Shown here: piece after piece, positions 1 through 8,872 of the stretch
How positions within the stretch are numbered: the stretch's first letter is position 1
Layout: the number at the start of each line of letters is the position of its first letter
NCBI RefSeq assembly: GCF_003755185.1
Contig: NZ_RKIC01000011.1
Location: 407,018 to 471,017, forward strand
Reading direction: 5' to 3'
Source of the DNA: Frigoribacterium sp. PhB24
Lineage (GTDB): Bacteria > Actinomycetota > Actinomycetes > Actinomycetales > Microbacteriaceae
Length of the DNA: 64,000 bases
Made by a program: the position numbers and the translations under genes
Notes under the pieces: model-generated
Databases searched by the model: none
What the model saw: only the letters and a program-made list of their open reading frames with translations
What the model was told of the DNA's origin: nothing

Positions 1-672
1 CCGGCCGAGGATCGTGGCACCTTGGGAGGCGGCGAAGCGTCGGATGAACTGCTTGCGGATCGTGTCGGTCAGGCCGCTCATCGCCGCCTTCGGCAGTTTC
101 GAGGTGACGAGCTCGCCCCAGAACGCGGTCCGGGCCGGAGCCGTGCCCATCGCCTCACCGGCGAACTGGCGGACGAGGCTCGCGCCGGGGCCTCCGAGCA
201 GCATCGCCATGACCAGGGCTCGGGCGCGGTCGGGGTCCGAGACGGCGATTCCGTGCACCTCGGTCACGGACTGCGCGAAGAGGGCACTCGCCTCGAGGAA
301 GCCGGCGGTCTCGACGCCGGAGAGTGCCAACGAGACACCCCAGCCGACGCCGGGGATCACCGCGCTGGCACCCACGGCGGCTCCGCCCGTGGTCACGGCC
401 GCGAGGTACTCGCGCTCGAGGACGGCGATCAGCTTCTGCGGTGTCGCCTTCTTGTGGCGACGCCGGAGCGCGGCGACGTGCTTGACCACGACCGGTCGCT
501 GGACCGCGAGCAACTTGTCGAGCCGTCGCACCCAGGCGGCATCGTCGGTGCGGTCGGGCGACGTCGTCTCGTAGTGGTATTCGGCTGAGGTCGTCGCATC
601 GCGGGCGACCAGTCGCCCGTCCGTCGTCGATGCGTCGTGGTCGGGGCTGTGGGGCTGGCTACGTTCGGGCAC
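1..672 (-). CDS. EcsC-like conserved protein, C-terminus outside window
   Basis: Partial gene: 224 codons read without a stop from a GTG at 672 to the window edge, so the end of the protein is missing. After a polar, Asp/Thr-rich start of about 45 residues comes a basic helical stretch (VVVKHVAALRRRHKK) and a Gly/Ala-rich hydrophobic stretch (GGAAVGASAVIPGVGWGVSLAL) followed by ALFAQSVTEVHGI. This pattern resembles EcsC-family membrane-associated proteins, but I assign it only by eye. The start lies 9 nt after the stop of the exporter ATPase, with no clear ribosome binding site, so translation is probably coupled. Its place as the last visible gene of a polysaccharide-export operon suggests an envelope role; the molecular function is unknown. 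Confidence 0.7.
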   Translation of the reverse strand, partial: MPERSQPHSPDHDASTTDGRLVARDATTSAEYHYETTSPDRTDDAAWVRRLDKLLAVQRPVVVKHVAALRRRHKKATPQKLIAVLEREYLAAVTTGGAAVGASAVIPGVGWGVSLALSGVETAGFLEASALFAQSVTEVHGIAVSDPDRARALVMAMLLGGPGASLVRQFAGEAMGTAPARTAFWGELVTSKLPKAAMSGLTDTIRKQFIRRFAASQGATILGR

Positions 673-681
673 TGCTCGACA

Positions 682-1443
682 CTACGCCGAGGGGCGGGGA
701 GGGTGATCGGAGGCGTAGCGGGCCAGAGCATCGTCGAGCGGGCCGTCGAAGACCAGTTCGCCCTTGTCGAGGTAGAGGCCCCGCCGGCAGAACCGCTTGA
801 GGTCGCGTTCGTTGTGCGAGACGAGGAAGAGCGTGCGACCGTCGGCCAACATCTCGCCGATCCGGGCGTAGCACTTCTCGCGGAAGGCCTTGTCGCCCAC
901 CGCGAGCACCTCGTCGACGAGCACGACGGGCTCCTCGAGTCGCGAGATGACGGCGAAGGCGATGCGGACCTTCATGCCGCTCGAGAGGTGCTTGTAGGGG
1001 GTGTCGACGAAGTCGGCGATCTCGGCGAACTCGATGATCTCGTCGAAGCGCTCGTCGATCTCGGTGCGGTGCATGCCGTGCAGACCGGCGGTCAGGTAGA
1101 CGTTCTCGCGCACCGTCAGGTCGGCCACGAAGCCACCGGTGATCTCGATGAGGGGGGCGACGCCGCCCGAGACCTCGACCGTGCCCGTGTCGGGCAGGAT
1201 CACCTCGGCCACCAGCTTGAGCAACGTCGACTTGCCCTGGCCGTTGCGTCCCACGACGCCGATGGCCTCGCCGGGCTGCACCTCGAAGCTGACGTCGCGG
1301 AGCGCCCAGAACTCACCGGGGCGTGACCGGCGGCTGCTGTCGGCGAAGAGGTCCTTGAACGACCGTCGCCCGCGGCGGTTGCGACGGAAGCGGATGCCGA
1401 CGCCGTCGACGCGGATCACGGGGCCCTGGCCGGTGGTGGGCAT
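682..1443 (-). CDS. Wzt/TagH-type polysaccharide ABC exporter, ATPase subunit
   Basis: 253-residue ATP-binding subunit that should power export of an undecaprenyl-linked wall or capsular polysaccharide with the permease encoded just upstream. Walker A is GRNGQGKS (about residue 65), the signature is LSSGMKVR, Walker B is EEPVVLVDEVLAVGD, and the switch His lies in FLVSHNE. The LSSGM signature and the VDEVLAVGD Walker B are typical of the Wzt/RfbE/TagH group rather than of drug exporters. It lacks the long C-terminal carbohydrate-binding extension of some Wzt proteins. The ATG at 1443 overlaps the permease stop by one base (TGATG), which decides the start and indicates translational coupling. 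Confidence 0.9.
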   Translation of the reverse strand: MPTTGQGPVIRVDGVGIRFRRNRRGRRSFKDLFADSSRRSRPGEFWALRDVSFEVQPGEAIGVVGRNGQGKSTLLKLVAEVILPDTGTVEVSGGVAPLIEITGGFVADLTVRENVYLTAGLHGMHRTEIDERFDEIIEFAEIADFVDTPYKHLSSGMKVRIAFAVISRLEEPVVLVDEVLAVGDKAFREKCYARIGEMLADGRTLFLVSHNERDLKRFCRRGLYLDKGELVFDGPLDDALARYASDHPPRPSA

Positions 1444-2240
1444 CAGATCTCCTTCAGGACGGCACGCTCGCTGGCCCGGAAGACGAGCAGTCCGATCGCC
1501 AGCACCACGAAGCACACGGCCCCGCCGACGAGGACCTCGGTGAGGTCGAACTGCTCGGGGAAGAACGCCGAGCGGTACAGGCCGAAGATTCCGCTGAGCG
1601 GGTTGATTGCGGCCAGGAGGTGCAGGCTCTCGGGCAGGTCGCGGGTGCCGTAGATGATGGGCGAGGCGTAGAAGGTGAACCGCAGCGCGAGCTTGGTGGC
1701 GCGTTCGAGGTCGCGGAAGAACACGACGAGCGGGGCGACGATGAGCCCCACCCCGGCGACGAGGACGGTCTGCAGGATCATCGCGAGGGGGAAGAACACC
1801 ACCTGCCACTGGAGGTGGGCGCCTCCGGCGACGGCGAACAGGGCCAGGACGGGCAGGCTGAGGGCGAATTCGATGCCCTTCGAGCCCACCAGCCGGAACA
1901 CCCAGATCGTGCGGGGGATCTTGGTCGATCGGACGAGCTTCGCCTCGCGGATGAAGGCTCGGGTGCTGTCGGAGACGGCTCCGTTGAACCACATCCAAGG
2001 GAGGAGCCCCGAGAGCAGGAAGACGATGTACGGTTCGTCGCCGACCGAGCGCTTGAACACGACGGAGAAGACGAAGAAGTAGATGCCCGACATGACGAGC
2101 GGATCGAGGATCGACCAGAAGTACCCGAGCTTCGACGTCGAGTACCGGACCTTGAGGTCGCGACTCGTCAGCAGCCACAGGGTCTGACGGTATCGAGCGA
2201 AGCCGCTGCGACGGGGCCGTTCGGCCTGGTCAGTGTTCAC
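1443..2240 (-). CDS. Wzm/TagG-type polysaccharide ABC exporter, permease
   Basis: 265-residue ABC-2 family integral membrane protein with about six hydrophobic segments, beginning with the conserved cytoplasmic stretch SRDLKVRYSTSKLGYFWSIL that marks the Wzm/TagG/RfbA permeases. It would form the channel for flipping or exporting a lipid-linked glycan. The downstream ATPase overlaps by one base. A nucleotidyltransferase lies 61 bp upstream on the same strand, consistent with a wall-polysaccharide operon reading leftward. No glycosyltransferases for the exported polymer are present in the window, so the substrate cannot be named. Confidence 0.9.
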   Translation of the reverse strand: MNTDQAERPRRSGFARYRQTLWLLTSRDLKVRYSTSKLGYFWSILDPLVMSGIYFFVFSVVFKRSVGDEPYIVFLLSGLLPWMWFNGAVSDSTRAFIREAKLVRSTKIPRTIWVFRLVGSKGIEFALSLPVLALFAVAGGAHLQWQVVFFPLAMILQTVLVAGVGLIVAPLVVFFRDLERATKLALRFTFYASPIIYGTRDLPESLHLLAAINPLSGIFGLYRSAFFPEQFDLTEVLVGGAVCFVVLAIGLLVFRASERAVLKEI

Positions 2241-2301
2241 GGACGTCCTTCGCGGTCAGGACATCACCCACTGGTGCGCGTCCGTCGGAAGACGGCCGGG
2301 T

Positions 2302-3015
2302 TCAGACGAACAGGTTCGCGCGCTCGAGGTCTTCGGCGAAGTCGACCTCGACGGCGTAGAGGTCGGAGATGTCCACGGGCTCAAAGCGTAGCCCGTCCTG
2401 GCCGATGGCCAGTTCGATGCCGCGCTCGAAGTAGTCCTGGTTGTCGACCTTGGACAGCTGGTGCATCAGCGTGGCCTTGTCGGCCTTCGAGACGTAGTTG
2501 ATGCCCACGGCCTCGCCCAGACCGCCCTTGACCTGCTTGGACAGCTCGGCGATGTAGCCCTCGGCGTCGGTCGTGTACTTGACCTCTTCGTCGGACACCT
2601 TCGAGGTGTTGACGGTGACGAATGACTGGTCGTCGCGGACGAGTCGAGCCGCACGCGTGAGGGCCGTGGGGTCGAAGACGACGTCGCCGTTCATCCACAG
2701 GACGCCGCCGGAGGCGCTGGCCCGGAGGGCGCGGAGCAGGCTCTTGGAGGTGTTGGTCTGGTCGTACATCTCGTTGTAGACGAACGAGGCCGACGGGAAC
2801 GCTTCGACGATGTGCTCGAACTTGTAGCCGACGACGACGGTCACCCGGGCGTCGGGCCCGAAGGCGTCACGGATGTTGTCGAACTGCTGCTGCATGATCG
2901 TGCGGCCGTCGTTGAGTTCGGTCAGTGCCTTGGGCAGCGACCGGCCGAGCCGGCTGCCGAGTCCGGCGGCCAGGATGACGACCTGCTGACGGTGGTTCGT
3001 GTCGTTCTTGCTCAC
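2302..3015 (-). CDS. Sugar/choline-phosphate nucleotidyltransferase
   Basis: 237-residue nucleotidyltransferase of the GT-A-like fold. The N-terminal NTP-binding signature is VVILAAGLGSRLG followed by PKAL, and the metal-binding aspartate is in VLWMNGDVVFDP. Such enzymes make NDP-activated sugars or CDP-choline-like head groups (LicC-type) from a phosphorylated substrate; the short length favours a LicC- or sugar-1-phosphate-type enzyme without a trimerising beta-helix. The GTG start at 3015 is preceded by GAGGAGA at proper spacing; no ATG lies nearby in frame. It probably opens the operon running through the Wzm/Wzt exporter and may supply a decorated precursor for the exported polymer. Confidence 0.85.
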   Translation of the reverse strand: MSKNDTNHRQQVVILAAGLGSRLGRSLPKALTELNDGRTIMQQQFDNIRDAFGPDARVTVVVGYKFEHIVEAFPSASFVYNEMYDQTNTSKSLLRALRASASGGVLWMNGDVVFDPTALTRAARLVRDDQSFVTVNTSKVSDEEVKYTTDAEGYIAELSKQVKGGLGEAVGINYVSKADKATLMHQLSKVDNQDYFERGIELAIGQDGLRFEPVDISDLYAVEVDFAEDLERANLFV

Positions 3016-3279
3016 GCTGGTCTCCTCACAAGGGGCGAGCTCGTGCGGGACGGGCTCTGCGGTGGCCCCGGCGGTGCGGACCGGACCCGTCTCTGGGTGC
3101 GATTCGCCTCGTGTTCGAGCGGTGTTCACCGCGGAGCATCGATCTGGACACGTCGTCGTGCCGTTGCAGACTACCCGATGGGGCCTTCGGCGGCCAGGGA
3201 CGGCGCCCGAAGCGTGTCCGTTTCGTGATATGCACCTCCCGCCGTCCGGCGGGTGTCGTCGCCTTGGTACGGTGGGGCG
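3016..3279. other. Divergent intergenic region
   Basis: This 264-bp stretch separates the leftward polysaccharide operon from the rightward ABC exporter. It must hold promoters for both. I can point to a -10-like box only for the rightward gene (3268-3273). Open frames here are short and shadow-like. Confidence 0.5.
3268..3273 (+). promoter_or_regulatory. -10 box of a likely leaderless promoter
   Basis: TACGGT ends six bases before the ATG at 3280, placing the expected transcription start on the start codon itself. No ribosome binding site precedes that ATG. Confidence 0.5.
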
Positions 3280-4746
3280 ATGGCTGGACGGCGCGAGGAC
3301 GAAGTGGGTGAGATCGCCCCCGACTCGACGCCGGGTGACGACGCGGTCGGAGCGGTGGGCGCATCCGACCAGGGGGAGAACGCAGTGGACGACGGCACGA
3401 CGACCACGGGGGACGTGGCCGACGGCGCGATGGCGGTGACGGGTGACGAGGCTCCGACCACCGGGGCAGGGTCCGCCGACGCAGGGTCGTCCGGCGCAGG
3501 GTCGACCGGCGCGTCGACGTCGACGGGCCGCAAGCCCGCGGCGCCCCGCAAGCCCGCGACGCCGCGCAAGCCCGCGACGCCCCGTAAACCATCGCAGCGG
3601 ACGGCGGCCGACCGGTCGGCCGCCGCCAAGAAGGCGGCGGCGACGCGTGCCGCCAACGCGCGCGCCCGGGCCGAGGCCGCGGCGAAGGCCGCGGAAGAAG
3701 AACTCGTCGTCGAGCTGGCCGACGCGGGGGTCACGACCGACGGCACCGTGGTCGTCCCCGTCTCGGCCGACGACTACTTCGGCGACGCCCTGGCCGCCGA
3801 GGACGAATCGGCCGCGGCCCTCGACGAGGCCCTCACCGTCGTCGCCCCTCCGACCGAAACGGGCGACGACGTCCCCACGACGGCCGACGAGACGGCCGAC
3901 GAGACGGCCGTCGAGGCCTCGTCCGACGAGCCTGCCGCCGTCGACCCGGGCCACGCGCGTCCCGGCCGCCCGGTCGACACCGAGGCCCCCGTGGTCCTCG
4001 CCATCTCGGGACTCATGAAGCGCTACGGCGGCACGGTCGCGGTCGAGAACGTCGACCTCGAGGTCCGGGCCGGCTCGTTCTACGGCATCGTCGGTCCGAA
4101 CGGGGCCGGCAAGACCACCACGCTGTCGATCGTCACCGGTCTGTTGCGGCCCGACGCCGGCACGGTGACCGTCCTCGGCGCCGACGTCTGGCGCGACCCG
4201 GCCGCGGCCAAGCGGTCGCTCGGCGTCCTCCCCGACCGCCTGCGTCTCTTCGATCGGCTGACCGGAGCGCAACTCCTCTACTACTCGGCGACCCTGCGCG
4301 GGCTCGACGGGGTCACGGCCCGCAAGCGGTCCTCCGACCTCGCCACGGCGTTCGGCCTGCACGACGCGCTCGGCCGTCTCGTCAGCGACTACTCCGTGGG
4401 CATGACGAAGAAGATCGCCCTGGCCGCCGCGATCATCCATTCCCCGCGGGTCCTCGTGCTCGACGAGCCGTTCGAGTCGGTCGACCCCGTCTCGGCCGCG
4501 ACGGTGACGGACGTCCTCCAGCGCTACGTGGCCGGGGGCGGGACGGTGCTGCTCTCGAGTCACAGCATGGACCTGGTCGAGCGCATCTGCGACAGCGTCG
4601 CGGTCATCGTCGACGGTCACGTCCTCGCCAGCGGCACGGTCGACGAGGTCCGGGCCGGGCGCTCCCTCGAGCAGCGGTTCGTCGAGCTCGCCGGCGGGCG
4701 CGCGGTCACGGAGGGCATGGAATGGTTGCAGAACTTCTCCGACTGA
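3280..4746 (+). CDS. ABC transporter ATPase with long disordered N-terminal extension
   Basis: 488 residues. Residues 1 to about 225 are low-complexity (Ala, Asp, Thr, Pro, Glu-rich) and include a 15-bp DNA repeat coding tandem PRKPAT units, then an Ala/Lys/Arg helix and an acidic stretch. The ABC ATPase domain follows: Walker A GPNGAGKTT, Walker B VLVLDEPFESVD, switch LLSSHSMD. The signature motif is DYSVGMTKK instead of LSGGQ, so it is divergent. The domain resembles CcmA-type drug or lipid exporter ATPases. The overlapping permease follows. I chose ATG 3280 because a -10-like box lies exactly six bases upstream; an alternative start nine codons earlier has no support. The extension is absent from ordinary ATPases of this family. 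Confidence 0.88.
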   Translation: MAGRREDEVGEIAPDSTPGDDAVGAVGASDQGENAVDDGTTTTGDVADGAMAVTGDEAPTTGAGSADAGSSGAGSTGASTSTGRKPAAPRKPATPRKPATPRKPSQRTAADRSAAAKKAAATRAANARARAEAAAKAAEEELVVELADAGVTTDGTVVVPVSADDYFGDALAAEDESAAALDEALTVVAPPTETGDDVPTTADETADETAVEASSDEPAAVDPGHARPGRPVDTEAPVVLAISGLMKRYGGTVAVENVDLEVRAGSFYGIVGPNGAGKTTTLSIVTGLLRPDAGTVTVLGADVWRDPAAAKRSLGVLPDRLRLFDRLTGAQLLYYSATLRGLDGVTARKRSSDLATAFGLHDALGRLVSDYSVGMTKKIALAAAIIHSPRVLVLDEPFESVDPVSAATVTDVLQRYVAGGGTVLLSSHSMDLVERICDSVAVIVDGHVLASGTVDEVRAGRSLEQRFVELAGGRAVTEGMEWLQNFSD

Positions 4747-6287
4747 GACTGCAGACGATCGGCAACACGGTCCGCTTCGGACCGCGTCGCCTGGCCGTCG
4801 CGGTTGCTTCCGTCCTCGCTGTCCTCATCGTCACCATCGCGGTCGCGAGCCTCGTCAGCGGCTTGCGTGACGCGCCCCTCGACGACGTCCGGGCTCTCGC
4901 GGTCGGCGGGGGCGCCCTGCTGCTCGTGGGCTTCGCCGTCGTGCCCTTCGCGACCGTCCGTCCCGCCTGGAGCGACCCTCGCCGCCTGGCGGTCCTCGGT
5001 GTGCCCGAGGGGCGTGCGGCCGTCGGCCTGGCACTCGGCACCGTCATCGGCCTGCCCACCCTCGCCCTGCTCGTCCTGTCGACCGGCTACGTCCGGGCGT
5101 GGGGCGAAGGAACCGGCGTGGCGGCCGTCGCCGTCGTGGCCGCCTTCGTCGCCGGGGTGACCGCCCTGTTGCTCGCCCTGGTGGCCTCGACGCTGAACAG
5201 CGTCGTCCTGACGTCCCGGCGCGGGCGGGAGCTGGCGCTCGTCGGTGCCGTGCTCGTGGTCCTGCTGGCCGTGCCGGTGATCGTCGACCTGGTCCGTCTC
5301 TCGCTGCCGGGCCGTTCGGGCACCGGCGTCATCGCCGACACCCTCGCCTGGACGCCTTTCGGGGCCGCCCTCGCGCTTCCCGGTCACGTCGCGGCCGGCC
5401 AGACCGGGCGCGTCGTGGCCGACGTCCTCATCGCCACGGTCACGCTCGCCGTCCTCTGGCTCGCGTGGCGGGCCCTCGTCGCCCGTGCGTTCGTCGACCG
5501 ACCCGAGCCCGAAGAGGTCGACGACCACGACGGGCTCGGCTGGTTCGAGTACGTCCGCGCCTCGCCGACGGGTGCCGTCGCCGGCCGCAGCCTCACCTAC
5601 TGGATGCGCGACGCGCGCTACCGCATGTCGCTCGTCATCATCCCGTTCCTGCCCCTCCTGGTCGTCCCGCTCGGGATCGCCGGGGTCAGCTGGAACTGGC
5701 TGGCGCTCGTCCCCGTGCCGATCATGTGCCTCATCCTCGGGTTCCTGCCGCACAACGACGTGGCCTACGACAGCACCGCGCTCTGGATGCACGTGGCGTC
5801 CGACACGCGGGGTCTGGCGGACCGCGTGGGGCGACTCGCCCCTCCTCTGCTGATCGGGGTCCCGCTCGTCGTGCTCGGCTCGGTCGTGGCGACCTGGCTC
5901 TTCGGCGACTGGCAGGCGCTCCCGTCCGAGCTGGGGGTGAGCGCCGGCTTCCTGCTCAGCGGCCTGGGCCTGTCGAGCCTGGTCTCGGCCCTCATGCCGT
6001 ACGCCACCGTCCGGCCTCACGACGATCCGTTCCAGCAGCCGCAGTCGAACGGCGCCATGGCGGCGTGGGCGCAGACCGTCATGATCGGGGGTGCCGTCCT
6101 GGCGACGGCGCCCGCGCTCTGGTTCGCCGGTCGTGGGCTGATCACGGGGTACCCGACGGGCGGCACGTGGGCACTCGTCCTCGGCGTCGGCGTCGGGCTC
6201 GTCGTGCTGGTCGCCGGCGTCGCCCTCGGTGCCCGGGTCTTCTCCAGACGGGCCCCCGAGCTTCTGGCGTTCGCCCTCCGCAGCTGA
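4722..6287 (+). CDS. ABC exporter permease
   Basis: 521-residue polytopic membrane protein with roughly twelve hydrophobic segments, overlapping the end of the ATPase gene by 25 bases, which marks the two as one translationally coupled exporter. A cytoplasmic stretch in the middle (about residues 255-300, ending ARYRMSLVIIPFLP) separates two membrane halves, as in long actinobacterial ABC-2 type permeases. The cargo is unknown; heterologous relatives move drugs, lipids or peptides. No signal peptide or extracellular domain is seen. Confidence 0.8.
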   Translation: MVAELLRLRLQTIGNTVRFGPRRLAVAVASVLAVLIVTIAVASLVSGLRDAPLDDVRALAVGGGALLLVGFAVVPFATVRPAWSDPRRLAVLGVPEGRAAVGLALGTVIGLPTLALLVLSTGYVRAWGEGTGVAAVAVVAAFVAGVTALLLALVASTLNSVVLTSRRGRELALVGAVLVVLLAVPVIVDLVRLSLPGRSGTGVIADTLAWTPFGAALALPGHVAAGQTGRVVADVLIATVTLAVLWLAWRALVARAFVDRPEPEEVDDHDGLGWFEYVRASPTGAVAGRSLTYWMRDARYRMSLVIIPFLPLLVVPLGIAGVSWNWLALVPVPIMCLILGFLPHNDVAYDSTALWMHVASDTRGLADRVGRLAPPLLIGVPLVVLGSVVATWLFGDWQALPSELGVSAGFLLSGLGLSSLVSALMPYATVRPHDDPFQQPQSNGAMAAWAQTVMIGGAVLATAPALWFAGRGLITGYPTGGTWALVLGVGVGLVVLVAGVALGARVFSRRAPELLAFALRS

Positions 6288-6300
6288 GCCGAGGTCGACG

Positions 6301-6306
6301 TACGAT
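6301..6306 (+). promoter_or_regulatory. -10 box of a likely leaderless promoter
   Basis: TACGAT, then six bases, then the ATG at 6313. The gene has no Shine-Dalgarno sequence, so the message probably begins at the start codon. Confidence 0.55.
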
Positions 6307-6312
6307 GTCTCC

Positions 6313-6573
6313 ATGACTGACACGCAGACGGGCGGCGGCCTCGACGTCATGGACCGCGAGCTCGAGAAGCTCCTGAACGACGAAGCGATCGACCCGGGCG
6401 ACCACGAGCGCTTCTCGCACTACGTCAAGAAGGACAAGATCATGGAGTCCGCCCTCAGCGGCAAGCCCGTCAAGGCGCTCTGTGGCAAGAAGTGGACTCC
6501 CGGACGCGACCCCGAGAAGTTCCCGGTCTGCCCGACCTGCAAAGAGATCTACGAGAAGATGACGCGCGAGTGA
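6313..6573 (+). CDS. DUF3039 family zinc-ribbon-like protein
   Basis: 86-residue protein matching the actinobacterial DUF3039 family in length and in its C-terminal pattern CGKKW(...)CPTCKEIYE, where one Cys and a later CxxC pair could bind zinc. The central [28 protein letters not shown] is the conserved core of the family. Its function is not known; genes of this family commonly sit alone among housekeeping genes. The start ATG is chosen because it follows a -10-like box by six bases and gives the usual family length. Confidence 0.88.
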   Translation: MTDTQTGGGLDVMDRELEKLLNDEAIDPGDHERFSHYVKKDKIMESALSGKPVKALCGKKWTPGRDPEKFPVCPTCKEIYEKMTRE

Positions 6574-6586
6574 GCCCGGGCCGGGG

Positions 6587-7876
6587 TCAGGCGTAGACGG
6601 TCGGCACGACCGGCTCGCCGCGGCCGAGGCGCAACGCCTGGTCGGGCAGCTCCGCCACGGCCGCGGCCCGGTGGAGGCGTGCGCGGGCCACACCCTCGGC
6701 CCCCGTGTGACGGGTGTCGATCTCACCTGCCGTGACGAGCGGCACGTGCAACGGGCGCTCCCCGTCCGCGACCTCCGACGAGCCGACGCGGATCAGCTCT
6801 CGGGTGGCGACCCCGTCGACGATCACGCGCACCGGCGACTTCCGTCCCCCGACGGTGGCCTTGTCTGCCGACTTCTTCGCCACCGCGACCCAGGCGCCGT
6901 CGTCGCCTCGACGGGCCACCAGCTTGAAGACCATCCCGGCGGCGGGATGGCCAGAGCCCGAGACGACGGAGGTCCCCACGCCGAACGAATCGACCGGGGC
7001 CGCGCGCAGGGCGGCGATCGTGTACTCGTCGAGGTCGTTCGTCACGGTGATCTTCGCCGCGGAGGCCCCGAGGTCGTCGAGCTGGGCCCGGACCTGCCCC
7101 ACCAGCGACGGCAGGTCGCCGCTGTCGATGCGCACGGCCCCGAGCCCCGGACCCGCCACCCGCACGGCGGTGGCCACGGCCTCGGGGATGTCGTAGGTGT
7201 CGACCAGCAGGGTGGTTCGCGGGCCGAGGGTGTCCACCTGGGCACGGAAGGCGTCCTCTTCGGTGTCGTGCAGCAACGTGAACGCATGGGCCGCGGTGCC
7301 CATCGTCGGTACGCCCCACGATCGTCCGGCCTCGAGGTTGCTCGTGGCCCCGAAACCGGCGATGTAGGCGGCGCGGGCCGCGGCGACGGCGCTGCGTTCG
7401 CCCGTGCGGCGCGAGCCCATCTCGGCGAGGGGGCGACCGTCGGCGGCCGAGACCATGCGGGCTGCCGCGCTGGCCACGGCCGAGTCGTAGTTGAAGACGC
7501 TCAGGGCGAGGGTCTCGAGCAACACCGCCTCGGCGAACGTCGACTCGATGACCAGCAGCGGCGACCCGGGCAGGTAGACCTCTCCCTCGGCATAGCCCCG
7601 GATGTCACCCGAGAACCGGTAGTCGGCCAGCCAGTCGGCCGTCGTCCCGTCGACCACGCCGGCGTCGCGCAGCCAACGCAGCTCGTCGTCGCCGAAACGG
7701 AAGTCGGCGAGCAACTCGAGGAATCGGCCGGTGCCCGCGACGATGCCGTAGCGCCTGCCCTCGGGCAGGCGCCGGGCGAACACCTCGAAGACGCTGTCGC
7801 GGTGGGCCGTGCCCGCCTTGAGGGCGGCCTCCACCATGGTGAGCTCGTACCGGTCGGTCAACAGTGCGCTGGTCAC
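6587..7876 (-). CDS. pncB: Nicotinate phosphoribosyltransferase
   Basis: 429-residue enzyme of the NAD salvage (Preiss-Handler) pathway: it joins nicotinate to PRPP to give nicotinate mononucleotide in the cytoplasm. The N-terminal [14 protein letters not shown], the central TMGTAAHAF with the phosphorylatable His, the VDTYD and VRIDSGD motifs, and FGVGTSVV are family hallmarks. Length fits the bacterial enzyme. The GTG start lies six bases downstream of a TAGGCT box, so the transcript may be leaderless, though GGAGG also falls in the gap. It faces murI across a 66-bp divergent promoter region and converges on the DUF3039 gene with only 13 bp between stops. Confidence 0.95.
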   Translation of the reverse strand: MTSALLTDRYELTMVEAALKAGTAHRDSVFEVFARRLPEGRRYGIVAGTGRFLELLADFRFGDDELRWLRDAGVVDGTTADWLADYRFSGDIRGYAEGEVYLPGSPLLVIESTFAEAVLLETLALSVFNYDSAVASAAARMVSAADGRPLAEMGSRRTGERSAVAAARAAYIAGFGATSNLEAGRSWGVPTMGTAAHAFTLLHDTEEDAFRAQVDTLGPRTTLLVDTYDIPEAVATAVRVAGPGLGAVRIDSGDLPSLVGQVRAQLDDLGASAAKITVTNDLDEYTIAALRAAPVDSFGVGTSVVSGSGHPAAGMVFKLVARRGDDGAWVAVAKKSADKATVGGRKSPVRVIVDGVATRELIRVGSSEVADGERPLHVPLVTAGEIDTRHTGAEGVARARLHRAAAVAELPDQALRLGRGEPVVPTVYA

Positions 7877-7882
7877 GCCTCC

Positions 7883-7888
7883 AGCCTA
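7883..7888 (-). promoter_or_regulatory. -10 box for pncB
   Basis: Read on the minus strand this is TAGGCT, six bases ahead of the GTG start of pncB. Together with a second TAGGCT at 7929-7934 on the plus strand it makes a compact divergent promoter pair. Confidence 0.45.
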
Positions 7889-7928
7889 GGCTCGCCCGGT
7901 CGTCCCGGGGGCGGCGGCTCGCGACGGG

Positions 7929-7934
7929 TAGGCT
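7929..7934 (+). promoter_or_regulatory. -10 box for murI
   Basis: TAGGCT eight bases ahead of the GTG at 7943. A leaderless or nearly leaderless transcript is likely because no ribosome binding site is present. Confidence 0.4.
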
Positions 7935-7942
7935 TCGTGGTC

Positions 7943-8797
7943 GTGACGGACGCACCCATCGGAGTCTTCGACAGCGGCGTCGGCGGCCTGACCGTGTCGC
8001 GGGCGATCATCGACCAGCTGCCCCACGAGTCCATCCGGTACGTGGGCGACACGGCCCACTCGCCGTACGGGCCGAAGCCCATCGCCCAGGTGCGCGAGTA
8101 CGCCCTCGCCGTGATGGACGACCTCGTGGCGCAGGGCGTCAAGCTGCTGGTCATCGCCTGCAACACGGCGTCGTCCGCGGTGCTGCGCGACGCCCGCGAG
8201 CGGTACACGATCGGCGCGGGCATCCCCGTGGTCGAGGTGATCCAGCCGGCCGTGCGCGCTGCGGTGCAGCAGACCCGCAACGGTCGCATCGGCGTGATCG
8301 GCACCGAGGGCACGATCAACTCGCGCGCCTACGAGGACGCCTTCGCGGCCGCCGCGGGCCTCGAGCTGTTCACGCAGGCGTGCCCTCGCTTCGTCGAGTT
8401 CGTCGAGGCGGGCGACACGTCGAGTCCCGAGCTGCGGGCCGTCGCCGAGGGGTACCTCGCCCCCCTGCGCGACGCGGGCATCGACACGCTCGTCCTCGGC
8501 TGCACCCACTACCCGCTCATGTCCGCCGCCGTGCAGTACGTGGTCGGCCCCGACGTCCGTCTCGTGTCCAGTGCGGAGGAGACCGCGGCCGACGTCTACC
8601 GCACCCTCGTCCAGCACGGGCTCGAGCGAACCGACCGCGGCGAGCCGCACCACGAGTTCGAGGCCACCGGGCCCGACGGCACGGCGTTCCTGCGCCTCGC
8701 CCGACGGTTCCTGGGGCCCGAGGTCTCGCGCGTCGGCCACCTCGAGACGGGCGCGATCGAGCTGCCCACCGGCCTCCGCCCCGTCGAACGGACCTGA
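7943..8797 (+). CDS. murI: Glutamate racemase
   Basis: 284-residue cofactor-independent racemase making D-glutamate for peptidoglycan. The signature [12 protein letters not shown] is at the N-terminus, with the two catalytic cysteines in ACNTASS (about residue 73) and GCTHYPL (about residue 190). Length is usual. Start: GTG at 7943 gives the standard [13 protein letters not shown]-terminus; another in-frame GTG two codons earlier cannot be excluded. It is followed after 75 bp by rph and rdgB on the same strand, the common murI-rph-rdgB order of actinobacteria. Confidence 0.96.
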   Translation: MTDAPIGVFDSGVGGLTVSRAIIDQLPHESIRYVGDTAHSPYGPKPIAQVREYALAVMDDLVAQGVKLLVIACNTASSAVLRDARERYTIGAGIPVVEVIQPAVRAAVQQTRNGRIGVIGTEGTINSRAYEDAFAAAAGLELFTQACPRFVEFVEAGDTSSPELRAVAEGYLAPLRDAGIDTLVLGCTHYPLMSAAVQYVVGPDVRLVSSAEETAADVYRTLVQHGLERTDRGEPHHEFEATGPDGTAFLRLARRFLGPEVSRVGHLETGAIELPTGLRPVERT

Positions 8798-8872
8798 CCC
8801 GCGCCTCCTGCGCTCCCCGAGGGGTCGACGACCCCGCCCGCCACCCGTCCACCACCGCCGAGAGAAGGCACC

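Noticed and set aside
14-588. Two plus-strand frames near the left edge
   Set aside because: The minus strand reads through the same DNA without a stop as a plausible EcsC-like protein; the plus frames are Arg/Ser-rich shadows.
4617-6350. 577-codon minus-strand open frame opposite the ABC permease
   Set aside because: Highly charged Asp/Glu/Arg/Gly-rich translation, typical of antisense frames in GC-rich DNA; the plus strand gives a clear membrane protein.
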